Of a stretch of DNA of 64,000 bases, positions 9,552 to 19,600 are shown in pieces. This DNA is from Strigamia acuminata (Eukaryota; Arthropoda; Chilopoda; Geophilomorpha; Linotaeniidae). The stretch spans positions 186,001-250,000 of the forward strand of contig CASHSZ010000007.1 in assembly GCA_949358305.1 (NCBI GenBank). The letters are read 5' to 3'. Position 1 is the first letter of the stretch. Each line of letters starts with the position of its first letter. The notes below the pieces were generated by a model, which was not told where the DNA came from, did not search any database, and saw only the letters and a program-made list of their open reading frames with translations. A program made the translations under genes and the position numbers.

Positions 9552-11966
9552 ATGGTGGCGTTTTACGCCGTGTTCATTGAACACTTGGCTGACAAGGCGA
9601 CCCCGCTATACGAACTATTGTGTGCGGACGCAAATTGGGTTTGGAACCAGCGCAGGCAGCAGGCATTCGACAGGATCAAACGAGCTTTAACGTCCGCTCC
9701 CATTTTGGCGTACTACGATCTTCATTGTCCGCTGGTGATCGCCGCCGACGCGTCCCCGTATGGGGTAGGGGCGGTCCTGGCCCATGTTGACAAACTGGAA
9801 AGAGAACATCCAGTGGCGTTTGCCTCGAGATCCCTCAGCCGCGCCGAGAGTAACTATGCCCACATCGACAAGGAGGCGCTGTCGGTTGTGTTCGCGGTGA
9901 AAAAATTCCATATTTATTTGATGGGCAGGGAATTTACCATCTTCACCGACCACAAGCCGCTGCTGGGCATTTTGGGGTCTGACCACCCGATCCCGCTGGT
10001 GGTCAGCCCCAGAATGCTCCGCTGGGCCCTCCTTTTGTCAGCTTACTCTTATGTGTTGCGATATCGCAGGGGAGCCGACAATTCCAACGCTGATGTCCTC
10101 AGCAGATTCCCGTGCGATCCGGCGCCAGCTGAGGTCGATGACCGACCGGTGTTTTTGGTCGAAATGGAAGGGGAGAACTTGTTGACAGCGGGGGAAGTCG
10201 CAAAGGCGACGGCAGTCGACACAGAGTTGACTGTGGTGGTTGCTGCGGTCCGGGAAGGAGATTTTGCCTCGCTTGCAGGTCGCCCTGAGTTGGCTGTTTA
10301 TGCCAACCGTTTCGAGGAACTTTCACTTATGGCGGGAGTCCTCTTGTGGGGGGCTAGAATGGTGATGCCTGGGGCCTTGCAGCCTAGGATGCTGCGGCTC
10401 CTTCATGAAGGTCATCCCGGCATTGTGGCCATGAAAAAGAGGGCCCGCAGTGCTGTGTGGTGGGCGGGAATTACCCCGCAAATCATTAACTTCGTGCAGA
10501 AGTGCGTTATCTGCGCGCAAAGCAGACCTTTGCCGCCACACGCACTGCCTATTTCATGGCCGCGTGCCGAGAAGCCGTGGGCCCGTGTGCACATCGACTA
10601 CGCCGGTCCAATTCAGTCCCAGATGGTTTTGGTGTTGGTTGATGCCTACTCTGGGTGGATCGAGGCGAGGGCGACGAGAACGGCCACCTCAGCGACCACA
10701 ATTTCGATTCTCAGGCGTGTGTTTAGTACTTTTGGGCTCCCGCACCTTTTGGTCAGCGACAACGGAGCCCAGTTCACGTCTGCAGAGTTTGCCAGTTTTT
10801 TGAGGAGAAATGGGGTCGAGCATATGTTCTCCCCCCCATACCACGCGCAATCCAACGGGCAGGCGGAACGCGCGGTGCGTTGGGTAAAGGACCGCCTGGC
10901 GAAGTTTACCAAGGGGGACTTGGAACTGCGCTTGCTCAGACTCATGCTTTACCAACATACGAGTTTCCGCGGGCGGGACAATCAGTCGCCAGCGATGCTA
11001 TTCATAGGGCGACAGCCTTTTACTTTTTTGGATTTGGTAAAACCCAGGTGCTCGGTGAGTGTGGCGGCTACTAACTCTCGTTTCAGGAACTTTACCGTGG
11101 GCGACAGACTTTGGTACAAGTCGTTTCCGGCAAGTACCCCGCCGTGGCGGCCGGGGGTTGTTTTGGAGAGGAGCGGCAAGGTCGTCTATCGCTTGAGGGA
11201 TGTCCAGACCAACAAGCAAGTAGTCAGACACCTGAACCACGTGAGGAGACGCGATGCGACGGACCCGAGCGAGGTGGTAACTTCAGTGCCGGTTGTGGCG
11301 CCGTTTACTCCCGAAGGTGGGGGTGAGCTGAGGCTTTACACGTATGCGCCGTTGCCAGGGACGCCACCGGTCTTGCTGCCCCCAATACCACCAACACCAC
11401 AGACGCCACCGCAACTTTTTCTCACCCCACCCCAAGTTGTGAGGCTCCCAACACCTGTGCAGACACCTGCAGGAACCCCAGTGGTACCAGTGGGCGGTCA
11501 GGTTCCAGTGTTAGTCCCGGAGGCGCCACCCGCGCCGACGATGGCTGGGGAAGCAGCGGTCGATCGGCAGATGGAGGAACCCCAACGCGAGGCCATCAAC
11601 ACGGGGCCGAGACCAAGGACACGCGCGACTAGGAACATCGAGATTAACTACAAAGACCTATCCTCGGGGGAGGAGGAGGATGACGAGGAAACGGTTTTGG
11701 CCAGTTACCGCAATGCGCCAGTGGCGAGGCTACCCAAACATGGATTAAAAGTCGCTGAAATGGTGCGGATGGAGCCCATACAAGATCCAGACCAACCTGG
11801 TCCAAGTGGGACGGCGGATCCTTTGGAGAGAGGGGCGCCACGCACCACCTTACCAACGAAGAAGACTAGCAAAGGGCCTCCAGAAACAGCGCAACTTTAC
11901 AGTAAGGAGGACGCGGAGCGGACTCGCCTGTTGTTACGCCGGATGGCGGACAAGGAGAAGCAATGA
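9552..11966 (+). CDS. pol: M1b pol remnant: RNase H, integrase, conserved tail, 804 codons
   Basis: An open frame without internal stops, but lacking RT, so it cannot be autonomous. Near the start are MVAFYAVF and the RNase H DASPYG; TDHKPLL and NADVLSRFP follow. The integrase finger HEGHPG / CVICAQ, core HIDYAGP, VSDNGAQF and SNGQAERAV are intact. A proline-rich linker and the tail ending YSKEDAERTRLLL close it. It is a few per cent diverged from M1a. No natural start codon context exists; the first ATG is internal to the former polyprotein. Confidence 0.92.
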   Translation: MVAFYAVFIEHLADKATPLYELLCADANWVWNQRRQQAFDRIKRALTSAPILAYYDLHCPLVIAADASPYGVGAVLAHVDKLEREHPVAFASRSLSRAESNYAHIDKEALSVVFAVKKFHIYLMGREFTIFTDHKPLLGILGSDHPIPLVVSPRMLRWALLLSAYSYVLRYRRGADNSNADVLSRFPCDPAPAEVDDRPVFLVEMEGENLLTAGEVAKATAVDTELTVVVAAVREGDFASLAGRPELAVYANRFEELSLMAGVLLWGARMVMPGALQPRMLRLLHEGHPGIVAMKKRARSAVWWAGITPQIINFVQKCVICAQSRPLPPHALPISWPRAEKPWARVHIDYAGPIQSQMVLVLVDAYSGWIEARATRTATSATTISILRRVFSTFGLPHLLVSDNGAQFTSAEFASFLRRNGVEHMFSPPYHAQSNGQAERAVRWVKDRLAKFTKGDLELRLLRLMLYQHTSFRGRDNQSPAMLFIGRQPFTFLDLVKPRCSVSVAATNSRFRNFTVGDRLWYKSFPASTPPWRPGVVLERSGKVVYRLRDVQTNKQVVRHLNHVRRRDATDPSEVVTSVPVVAPFTPEGGGELRLYTYAPLPGTPPVLLPPIPPTPQTPPQLFLTPPQVVRLPTPVQTPAGTPVVPVGGQVPVLVPEAPPAPTMAGEAAVDRQMEEPQREAINTGPRPRTRATRNIEINYKDLSSGEEEDDEETVLASYRNAPVARLPKHGLKVAEMVRMEPIQDPDQPGPSGTADPLERGAPRTTLPTKKTSKGPPETAQLYSKEDAERTRLLLRRMADKEKQ

Positions 11967-12181
11967 CGGAGCTAAATGGTGTTGTTGTGAAAAGCAAAGA
12001 AAACTGTTTGAAATTGTAGAAAAAGGTTGTTTTTTATTTGCAAAAAGGCAAGAATTGTAGTTTGTGTTCTCTTGGTTCAAAGTGAAAATTGTAAAGTGTT
12101 TTATTGGAGAAGTTTTGTTTATTAGATGTGGTTATTTGGGTTAATTTAAAAAGTGTGAAATTACAAGTTGTAAACATTGTA

Positions 12182-12193
12182 ACTGGGGAGGAA
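12182..12193 (+). promoter_or_regulatory. M1b polypurine tract
   Basis: ACTGGGGAGGAA directly precedes the LTR at 12194. Confidence 0.87.
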
Positions 12194-12406
12194 TGTTAGA
12201 TTCTGATTATAAATTAACTATCAAGTGAGAATTTGCTGTGTAATAGGATTGTTGTAACAATGTGCCATGGTGGGTGATTGTTTGGAAACTAACCATGGCA
12301 ACACATATTCTAGAATTCAGTTGTGTACGATGAGTTCAATAAAGAGGAGTGAACATGTTTTCCGTGTCTAAATTAAAGAGTGACATCAAGTCATAAGAAC
12401 TCTTCA
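12194..12406 (+). repeat. M1b 3' LTR
   Basis: 213 bp, TGTTAG to CTTCA. The terminal CA at 12405-12406 is followed at once by the 10-bp satellite. Confidence 0.94.
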
Positions 12407-13711
12407 ATTTTGACAAAATTTGACGGATTTTGACGGATTTTGACGGATTTTGACAAATTTTGACGGAATTTGACGGAATTTGACGGAATTTGACGGATTT
12501 TGACGGATTTTGACAAAATTTGACGGATTTTGACGGATTTTGACGGATTTTGACGGATTTTGACGGATTTTGACGGAATTTGACGGAATGTGACAAAATT
12601 TGACGGAATTTGACGGATTTTGACAAAATTTGACGGATTTTGACGGATTTTGACGGATTTTGACGAATTTTGACGGAATTTGACGGAATTTGACGGAATT
12701 TGACAGAATTTGACGGAATTTGACGGATTTTGACGGATTTTGACGGATTTTGACAAAATTTGACGGATTTTGATGGATTTTGACGGAATTTGACGGAATT
12801 TGACGGAATTTGACGGAATTTGACGGATTTTGACAAAATTTGACGGATTTTGACGGATTTTGACGGATTTTGACGGATTTTGACGGAATTTGACGGATTT
12901 TGAAAAAATTTGACGGATTTTGATGGATTTTGACGGAATTTGACGGATTTTGACGGATTTTGACGGATTTTGACAAAGTTTGACAAAATTTGACGGAATT
13001 TGACGGAATTTGACGGATTTTGACGGAATTTGACGGAATTTGACGGATTTTGACGAATTTTGACGGAATTTGACGGAATTTGACGGAATTTGACGGATTT
13101 TGAAGGATTTTGACAAAGTTTGACAAAATTTGACGGATTTTGACGGATTTTGACGGATTTTGACAGATTTTGACGGAATTTGACGGAGTTTGACAAAATT
13201 TAACGGAATTTGACGGAATTTGATGGATTTTGACGGAATTTGACGGAGTTTGACAAAATTTGACGGAATTTGACGGAATTTGACGGATTTTGGCGGACGG
13301 ATTTTGACGGATTTTGACGGATTTTGACGGATTTTGACGGATTTTGACGGAATGTGACAAAATTTGACGGAATTTGACGGATTTTGACGGATTTTGACGG
13401 ATTTTGACGGAATTTGACGGAATTTGACGGAATTTGACGGAATTTGACGGAATTTGACGGAATTTGACGGAATTTGACGGAATTTGACGGATTTTGACGG
13501 ATTTTGACGGATTTTGACAAAATTTGACGGAATTTGACGGATTTTGGCGGATTTTGACGGAATGTGACAAAATTTGACGGAATTTGACGGATTTTGCCAA
13601 AATTTGACGGATTTTGCCAAAATTTGACGGATTTTGACGGATTTTGACGGATTTTGACGGATTTTGACGGAATTTGACGGAATTTGACGGAATTTGACGG
13701 ATTTTGACAAA
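12407..13711 (-). repeat. Satellite array S1, 10-bp unit (TTTGACGG on + strand)
   Basis: About 130 tandem copies of ATTTTGACGG / AATTTGACGG with variants such as ATTTTGACAA and AATGTGACAA. Three overlapping minus-strand frames stay open over the array because ten bases read in threes give one 10-residue peptide repeat (SVKFRQIPSN) in any frame; I do not regard them as genes. A rare monomer AATGTGACAA recurs at 13351 and 13561, hinting at a higher-order period near 200 bp. Confidence 0.97.
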
Positions 13712-15016
13712 ATTTGTCAAATTTTGTCAAATTTTGTCAAAATTTGTCAAAATCCGTCAAAATCCGTCAAATTTTGTCAAATTTTGTCAAATTCTGTCAA
13801 ATTCCGTCAAATTTTGTCAAAATCCGTCAAATTCCGTCAAATTCCGTCAAAATCCGTCAAAATCCGTCAAAATCCGTCAAAATCCGTCAAATTCCGTCAA
13901 ATTCCGTCAAATTTTGTCAAATTTTGTCAAAATCCGTCAAAATCCGTCAAATTCTGTCAAATTCCGTCAAAATCCGTCAAATTTTGTCAAAATCCGTCAA
14001 ATTCCGTCAAAATCCGTCAAATTCCGTCAAATTTTGTCAAATTTCGTCAAAATTTGTCAAAATCCGTCAAAATCCGTCAAATTCTGTCAAATTCCGTCAA
14101 AATCCGTCAAATTTTGTCAAAATCCGTCAAATTCCGTCAAATTCCGTCAAATTCCGTCAAAATCTGTCAAAATCCGTCAAATTCCGTCAAAATCCATCAA
14201 ATTTTGTCAAAATCCATCAAAATCCGTCAAATTCCGTCAAATTTTGTCAAAATCCGTCAAAATCTGTCAAAATCCGTCAAATTCCGTCAAATTCCGTCAA
14301 AATCCGTCAAATTTTGTCAAAATCCGTCAAATTCCGTCAAAATCCGTCAAATTCCGTCAAATTTTGTCAAATTTTGTCAAAATTTGTCAAAATCCGTCAA
14401 AATCCGTCAAATTTTGTCAAATTTTGTCAAATTCCGTCAAATTCCGTCAAATTTTGTCAAAATCCGTCAAATTCCGTCAAATTTTGTCACATTCCGTCAA
14501 ATTCCGTCAAAATCCGTCAAAATCCGTCAAAATCCGTCAAAATCCGTCAAATTCCGTCAAATTCCGTCAAATTTTGTCAAATTTTGTCAAAATCCGTCAA
14601 AATCCGTCAAAATCCGTCAAATTTTGTCAAAATCCGTCAAAATCCGTCAAATTTTGTCAAAATCCGTCAAATTCCGTCAAATTTTGTCACATTCCGTCAA
14701 ATTCCGTCAAAATCCGTCAAAATCCGTCAAAATCCGTCAAAATCCGTCAAAATCCGTCAAATTCCGTCAAATTCCGTCAAATTCTGTCAAATTCCGTCAA
14801 AATCCGTCAAAATCCGTCAAAATCCGTCAAATTCCGTCAAAATCCATCAAATTTTGTCAAAATCCGTCAAATTCCGTCAAATTTTGTCAAATTCCGTCAA
14901 ATTCCGTCAAATTCTGTCAAAATCCGTCAAAATCCGTCAAAATCCGTCAAATTCCGTCAAAATCCGTCAAATTTTGTCAAAATCCGTCAAATTCCGTCAA
15001 AATCCCGTCAAATCCC
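13712..15016 (+). repeat. Satellite array S2, same unit inverted
   Basis: The array flips orientation at base 13712 (TTGACAAA, A, TTTGTCAA), with no spacer, and runs as TCCGTCAAA(A/T) to the M3 LTR. Its length is within a base or two of S1. The order of variant monomers is not mirrored, so this is a head-to-head junction and not a perfect palindrome. The rare TTGTCACATT monomer recurs at 14484 and 14684, exactly 200 bp apart. Confidence 0.97.
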
Positions 15017-15232
15017 TGCAGTGTTTAGCCTAATTAGTGTGTAACAATCTGATGATGTTAAGATACAAGCAATTGTAATTAGTAATAATGGATTTATCAG
15101 ACAATGCTTTTGTAACCATAGTGACTTAAGTTCTAGAACTCAGTATATGAATGTGATGAATAAACGAGAGTTGTGCATGAGTTTTCTCCTATGAAATCAA
15201 TGTTTGTTCTTGAGAAGAGACAGGACACATCA
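15017..15232 (+). repeat. M3 5' LTR
   Basis: 216 bp, TGCAGTGTTTAG to ACACATCA. Confidence 0.94.
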
Positions 15233-15671
15233 GTGGTATCTACGATGTCGGGACGAGCGCCACGTTAACTGAGCAAAGAGAGTGGGGAGTGACATTCTCC
15301 CAATTGTGAGTTTTGTCCGTTTTTGGCCGTTTTTTTTTTGGGCCGTTTTTGGGTCGGCGACGCGTTCGAGAGAGAACTCGGCTGACAAGCGACGACAGTT
15401 GCCACAGTGGGCACAGCAGCGAGCTGCGAGCCGCGCCGGGTGTTGCCTGGACGAGAATTGGGAAGAAAAAGCTGCGACGATCGTGATTTTCGAAGGCGAG
15501 TCACGCGACGACAGAGAGGCCGACTGGAGAGTTGCGGCCACGAGAACGTTGTACACGGTACATACGGCGACGTGTTGCGGTTTGTACCCGGCGTGTCGAG
15601 TGAAGGCGGCACGAAGAACGGCTGCTCGAATCGATTTTTGAAGAGAAGCCGCGTGGCGAAGCCTGATTCGA
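15233..15671 (+). promoter_or_regulatory. M3 leader with primer binding site at 15234
   Basis: One base after the LTR comes TGGTATCTACGATGTC, the primer site position. M2a and M2b have TGGTATCCACGATTTG in the same place and share the GGACGAGCGCC that follows. I cannot match it to a tRNA I know. The remaining 400 bases contain no convincing gene. Confidence 0.7.
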
Positions 15672-16310
15672 ATGGCGCAGGCGGCGCAACCAATGTTAGG
15701 AAACCTCCCGACATTTAAAGGCACAACTTGGCAAGAATGGTTGACATGGAAGGAAACGTTTGTGTTGTTTGTGTCATTAAATAGTGTAGATAAGGATAAG
15801 CAGGTAGCTTTACTTTTGACATCTGTCGGGACTCCCATGTACGACAAAATCAAACGTTTGGTACACCCGAAGGAGGTGGCAAACATGGATTTGGACGTTT
15901 TGATTGCAGCGGTGGATTTGCATTTCAAAACGGTTGACACTCCCTACATGGCACGTCAGCGTTTTGGAGCAAAGAAAAGGAAACCTGGCGAGTCAGTGGA
16001 CACATATATTGCAGACTTACGAGTGATGGCACAGCGGTGCAATTTCCTGACGAAAGACGAGATGGACAACGCGATCGTAGAACAAGTGGTCCGCGGAGCC
16101 AAAAATCCGGTTTTGGTACGTGAAATCCTTTTAAATATGCCATTGTCAGTCCTTGAGGTCACTAAAAGAGCGGTGGCCCACGAGATGGCCCACATGGCAG
16201 CTGAGGGGAAGGAAGAGGCTCTGCCAGTGGTCGAGTCCGACAGCACCCCGTCGACGTCTGCAGCGGTACTGCAGACCACTGCGGATTTTCGGCGGAATGG
16301 CCAGCGAGGG
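15672..16310 (+). CDS. gag: M3 gag, N-terminal part
   Basis: Starts MAQAAQPMLGNLPTF, the start shared with MH; M2 elements begin MAQPMLGNLP. The region is the capsid-like part of a mag-type Gag (TWQEWLTWKETF, DTPYMARQRFGAKKRKPGE, VVRGAKNPVLVREIL). It forms the particle shell. It is cut in the basic region after residue 213 by Cop-C1 (target GAGGG, 16306-16310). Upstream 75-120 codon frames in the leader are not conserved and are not annotated. Confidence 0.9.
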
Positions 16311-16590
16311 TGTTGAAAGTATGGATTGATGAACAAATTCCAGGCCAAAAGTGAGTAAAAGAACAAGATTTAATCATCTCATGCAAGCATGGAGAAAAAT
16401 CAACAAAAAGAGAACAAGTAATAACAACAGTTGCTAAGCAGTTAAAAAACAACTCCAACTACGGTAACCCAATTGATACATCAATGTTTACATGATAGTA
16501 AACTATAAAATCATAAATAATTACAAATCAAACATGTGTAACATCAATAATCAATTGCATATCACAAATCTCGGAGAACAAAAGCCAACA
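16311..16590 (-). repeat. Cop-C1 3' LTR and adjoining purine tract
   Basis: 280 bp, TGTTG at both strand starts. The minus-strand tract GAATGGGGGGCTAT just after 16590 is the polypurine tract; the tract is the same as in Cop-C2. The gap 16591-16658 is 3' untranslated. Confidence 0.94.
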
Positions 16591-16658
16591 ATAGCCCCCC
16601 ATTCTCCGAGACATGACTTAATCATATAACAGGATATAACAAAAGTAAATGCGAAAAC

Positions 16659-19600
16659 CTATCGCAAACTACTGTAAAAATGTTGACATAAATATCGAAT
16701 GCGGGCGGGCGAGAAAAATTTTGTGAAGATGTCCGCAGGGTTTAATTCACCTGAAACTTTCCTCAAAACAAAAACACCCTCATTTAGCCAATCCCGCAGG
16801 AAAAAGAATTTCACGTCAATGTGCTTTGTCCTCCGATTCTCTATATCGTTGCGGGTGAAAAAAATCGTCGACAGAGAATCAGAGAACATGGTTGGGGCCG
16901 GAAGTTGAAAAATCCGGGTCCGCTCAATCGCACCATGAAGCCAGACAATTTCCTTTGCACCGTCCAAAAGCGCTAGGAATTCCGCTTCCATAATGGACAA
17001 GGCGCAATAGCGTTGCTTACAGCAACCCCAGGAAATGGGAACCCCGAACACCGAAATCGTATAACCTCCGAAGCTCTTTCTTGTATCTCGATCTGAGATC
17101 CAAGAAGCATCGGAGTGCCCTGATAGAATATCTCCAGTGACCGCGGAAAGCTGAATTGAATATTCCCGCGTATTCTTCACATACTGGAGGATCTGTAGCA
17201 AAAGGGCCACGTGCCTTCCAGTAAAGCACGTGTTATATTGTGACATAAGGATAACTGGAAAGAGGATATCGGGACGCGTTCGAGAAGCTAGAAAGAGCAG
17301 AGACCCAATGAGAGACCGATATGGGAATTCATCATCCCTCAAAACACGTTCACCATCTCTAGCACAATTGACCATCGTGCCAACGGTAATCGGGACTTTG
17401 CACAAATGCTCGGAGGAAATTCCGTAGTCTTCAGCAATCTTATCAATGTAATCGCGCTGATGGATGCAGATTTTACCACCATCGCGATCAAATTGGACGC
17501 CCAACAACTTCGATACCGGACCCAAATCTGTTATCGTGAAAATTGCACGAAGGGCCTTAACAGTTCGATCACGCGGATCTTGTCCTTTGGTGAAAAGTAC
17601 CATGTCATCAACATAAACAAGGATGACAGCATCATAAGTGTTGGAAATAAATACGCCATTAATCCCAAGAAGCTTGTGGAAATTAATCCCTAGCAAAGCC
17701 TCAACTAAGCGGAAATTCCATTGCCGTCCGCTCTGATGAAGGCCGTAAAGGGCCTTATGAAGCCTCCATACCTTACCGGCATTCTGAGGAGTTTCCCAGC
17801 CCTTAGGAATTCTCATGAAGATAGCTTCATCTAAGTTGCCATATAAATAAGCACCCTTGACATCGAGATGTGCATCTAGCCAGCCTAAAACGACTACTAG
17901 AAGCACGAAAAACAGGCGTATAAGCACATAGTTAACCACGGGACTGAAAACCTCGGAATAGTCGACTCCGAACTTTTGGCTAAAGCCCTGGGCAACCAAC
18001 ATCGCTCTAAAACGGCGCACGACGCCTTCTGCATCGCGCTTGATGTAGTAAACCCATTTATTCCCCACAATGTTCACATTAGAAGGAGGTTTCTCAACCT
18101 CTTCGTAAACACCTCGCTCACGGAAGAGTGAAAGCTCTTCCTCCATGGCTTTCTGCCAATGGACACGGTCGGGACTTGCAATAGCTTCCTTATAGGTGCG
18201 AGGAACCTGGGCAAATAAGGAGTGCGCGTACCGTGGTGTAGCAGAATAGCAATCCCCTAATGCTTCATCTTCTGAAGCCGTAGGACTAGGAAGAGGAAAA
18301 GCAGTTGGATCTGCCGGAGGGGGATCAACCGTGCAAACAGGCACGTTCCGGGTGCAAAAGTCAAAATTATCCCGGTCATATGCTAATCGATGATCTGCGC
18401 AATATTGCGCAACGTCAACATGACTCCGTAATCTGGTATGATCCGGGGGATAAAAATACACATCAGTGTTTCCCATAGTCGCACCAGACTGCCGAATCAC
18501 CTCGGAGCGAGTCCACTTGCCCCCCACAGCCGAAGTAGAAGGCTGAGGCTGATTTAGTGGCGAGGCAATAGTAGGTGGTGTAGGCAACGGATGCGCTTGC
18601 GCCGAAGGTCGAGTAACCACAGGCGGTGGAGGAGGAGGATAAGAAGGTGGAGGAGGATAAGAAAGCGGAGGAAGATTGGGGGGACGTTGAGGAGGAGGTG
18701 GAGGAAGAGGTGGATCGGAATCGAAATCCGAATCTAATGTCACCGATATAGCTCCCTCATCAGTTACCTCAGTACCCTCATAAAAACGAGGATGTCCCCA
18801 CATGCAGTTTTCATCAAAACGAACATGCTTTGACTCAAACACTGCACGGCGCTTCGGGCACCACACGCGATAACCTCGCGTGCGCAAAGCATAGCCAACA
18901 ACTACACCCGTCCAGGCTCGAGACTCGAATTTTGAACCACGGACCTGTTGTGGTATGTGCACGAAACACCTTGACCCAATCACTTTTAAGTGCTTGAGTG
19001 GAACAGCCTTATTGTACCACAGACAATAGGGGATAAGGTTGTTCAGAGATTTATGTGGAAAGCGATTCTTGAGATAAATCATTGAAACCGCGAGCTCAGC
19101 CCACAATTCTCGAGGCAAAGACGTCATCAAAAACAAGGAACGCACGCCTTCAAATAAGGTGCGGTTAAGGCGTTCCGCAACGCCATTCTGCTCAGGTGTA
19201 TAAACATTCGTGCGCTGTGCCTTGATGCCACGCTGGAGCAAGAAATTTTCGAAATTTTTAGAGCAAAATTCCATCCCGTTATCGGTTCTGACTGCTTTAA
19301 TGCAGCCAGCCCCCCATAATGTTTCCATCCGAGCATGGAAAAGCTTAAAAACTTCAAAAACTTCCCCCTTCGTTTTCATAGGGACAACAAAGGAATAGCG
19401 AGAAAAGTCATCCACGATCGTTAATAAATAACGAGCGCCACCCACGGAAGTAGTTGGGGAATTTCCCCAAACGTCCATATGGATTAAATCCAAAGGCTTC
19501 TTACTGGAAATTCTATTCTTTGCACTCGGAAACGAGGCTCGAGTGGATTTAGAACGAGCACACACGGCACATGCCGGAAATGCGGAAGTCGAAATATCGA

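Larger units (their letters stand above)
9550..12406 (+). mobile_element. M1b: 5'-deleted family 1 gypsy element
   Basis: It begins abruptly in pol at the RT-to-RNase H junction (matching M1a from about 475) directly after an LTR end, and finishes with a complete 3' LTR. Gag, protease and most of RT are absent. The arrangement LTR, 3' half, LTR looks like a tandem element sharing an LTR that then lost everything from the LTR end to pol. The satellite starts at its last base. Confidence 0.9.

Noticed and set aside
12407-13711. Arrays of transcription factor sites (TTGAC W-box or TGACG half-site)
   Set aside because: Short words like these occur by chance in any such unit and nothing else supports a regulatory role.
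12407-15016. CRISPR-like array
   Set aside because: Units are contiguous 10-mers without spacers, and the context is eukaryotic.
12407-15016. Perfect 2.6-kb palindrome
   Set aside because: The order of variant monomers does not mirror across 13712; only the unit orientation flips.
12336-15044. Several 375-446 codon frames read as repeat proteins
   Set aside because: They are forced by the 10-bp unit, occur in every frame of the same strand and have no start, stop or domain of their own.
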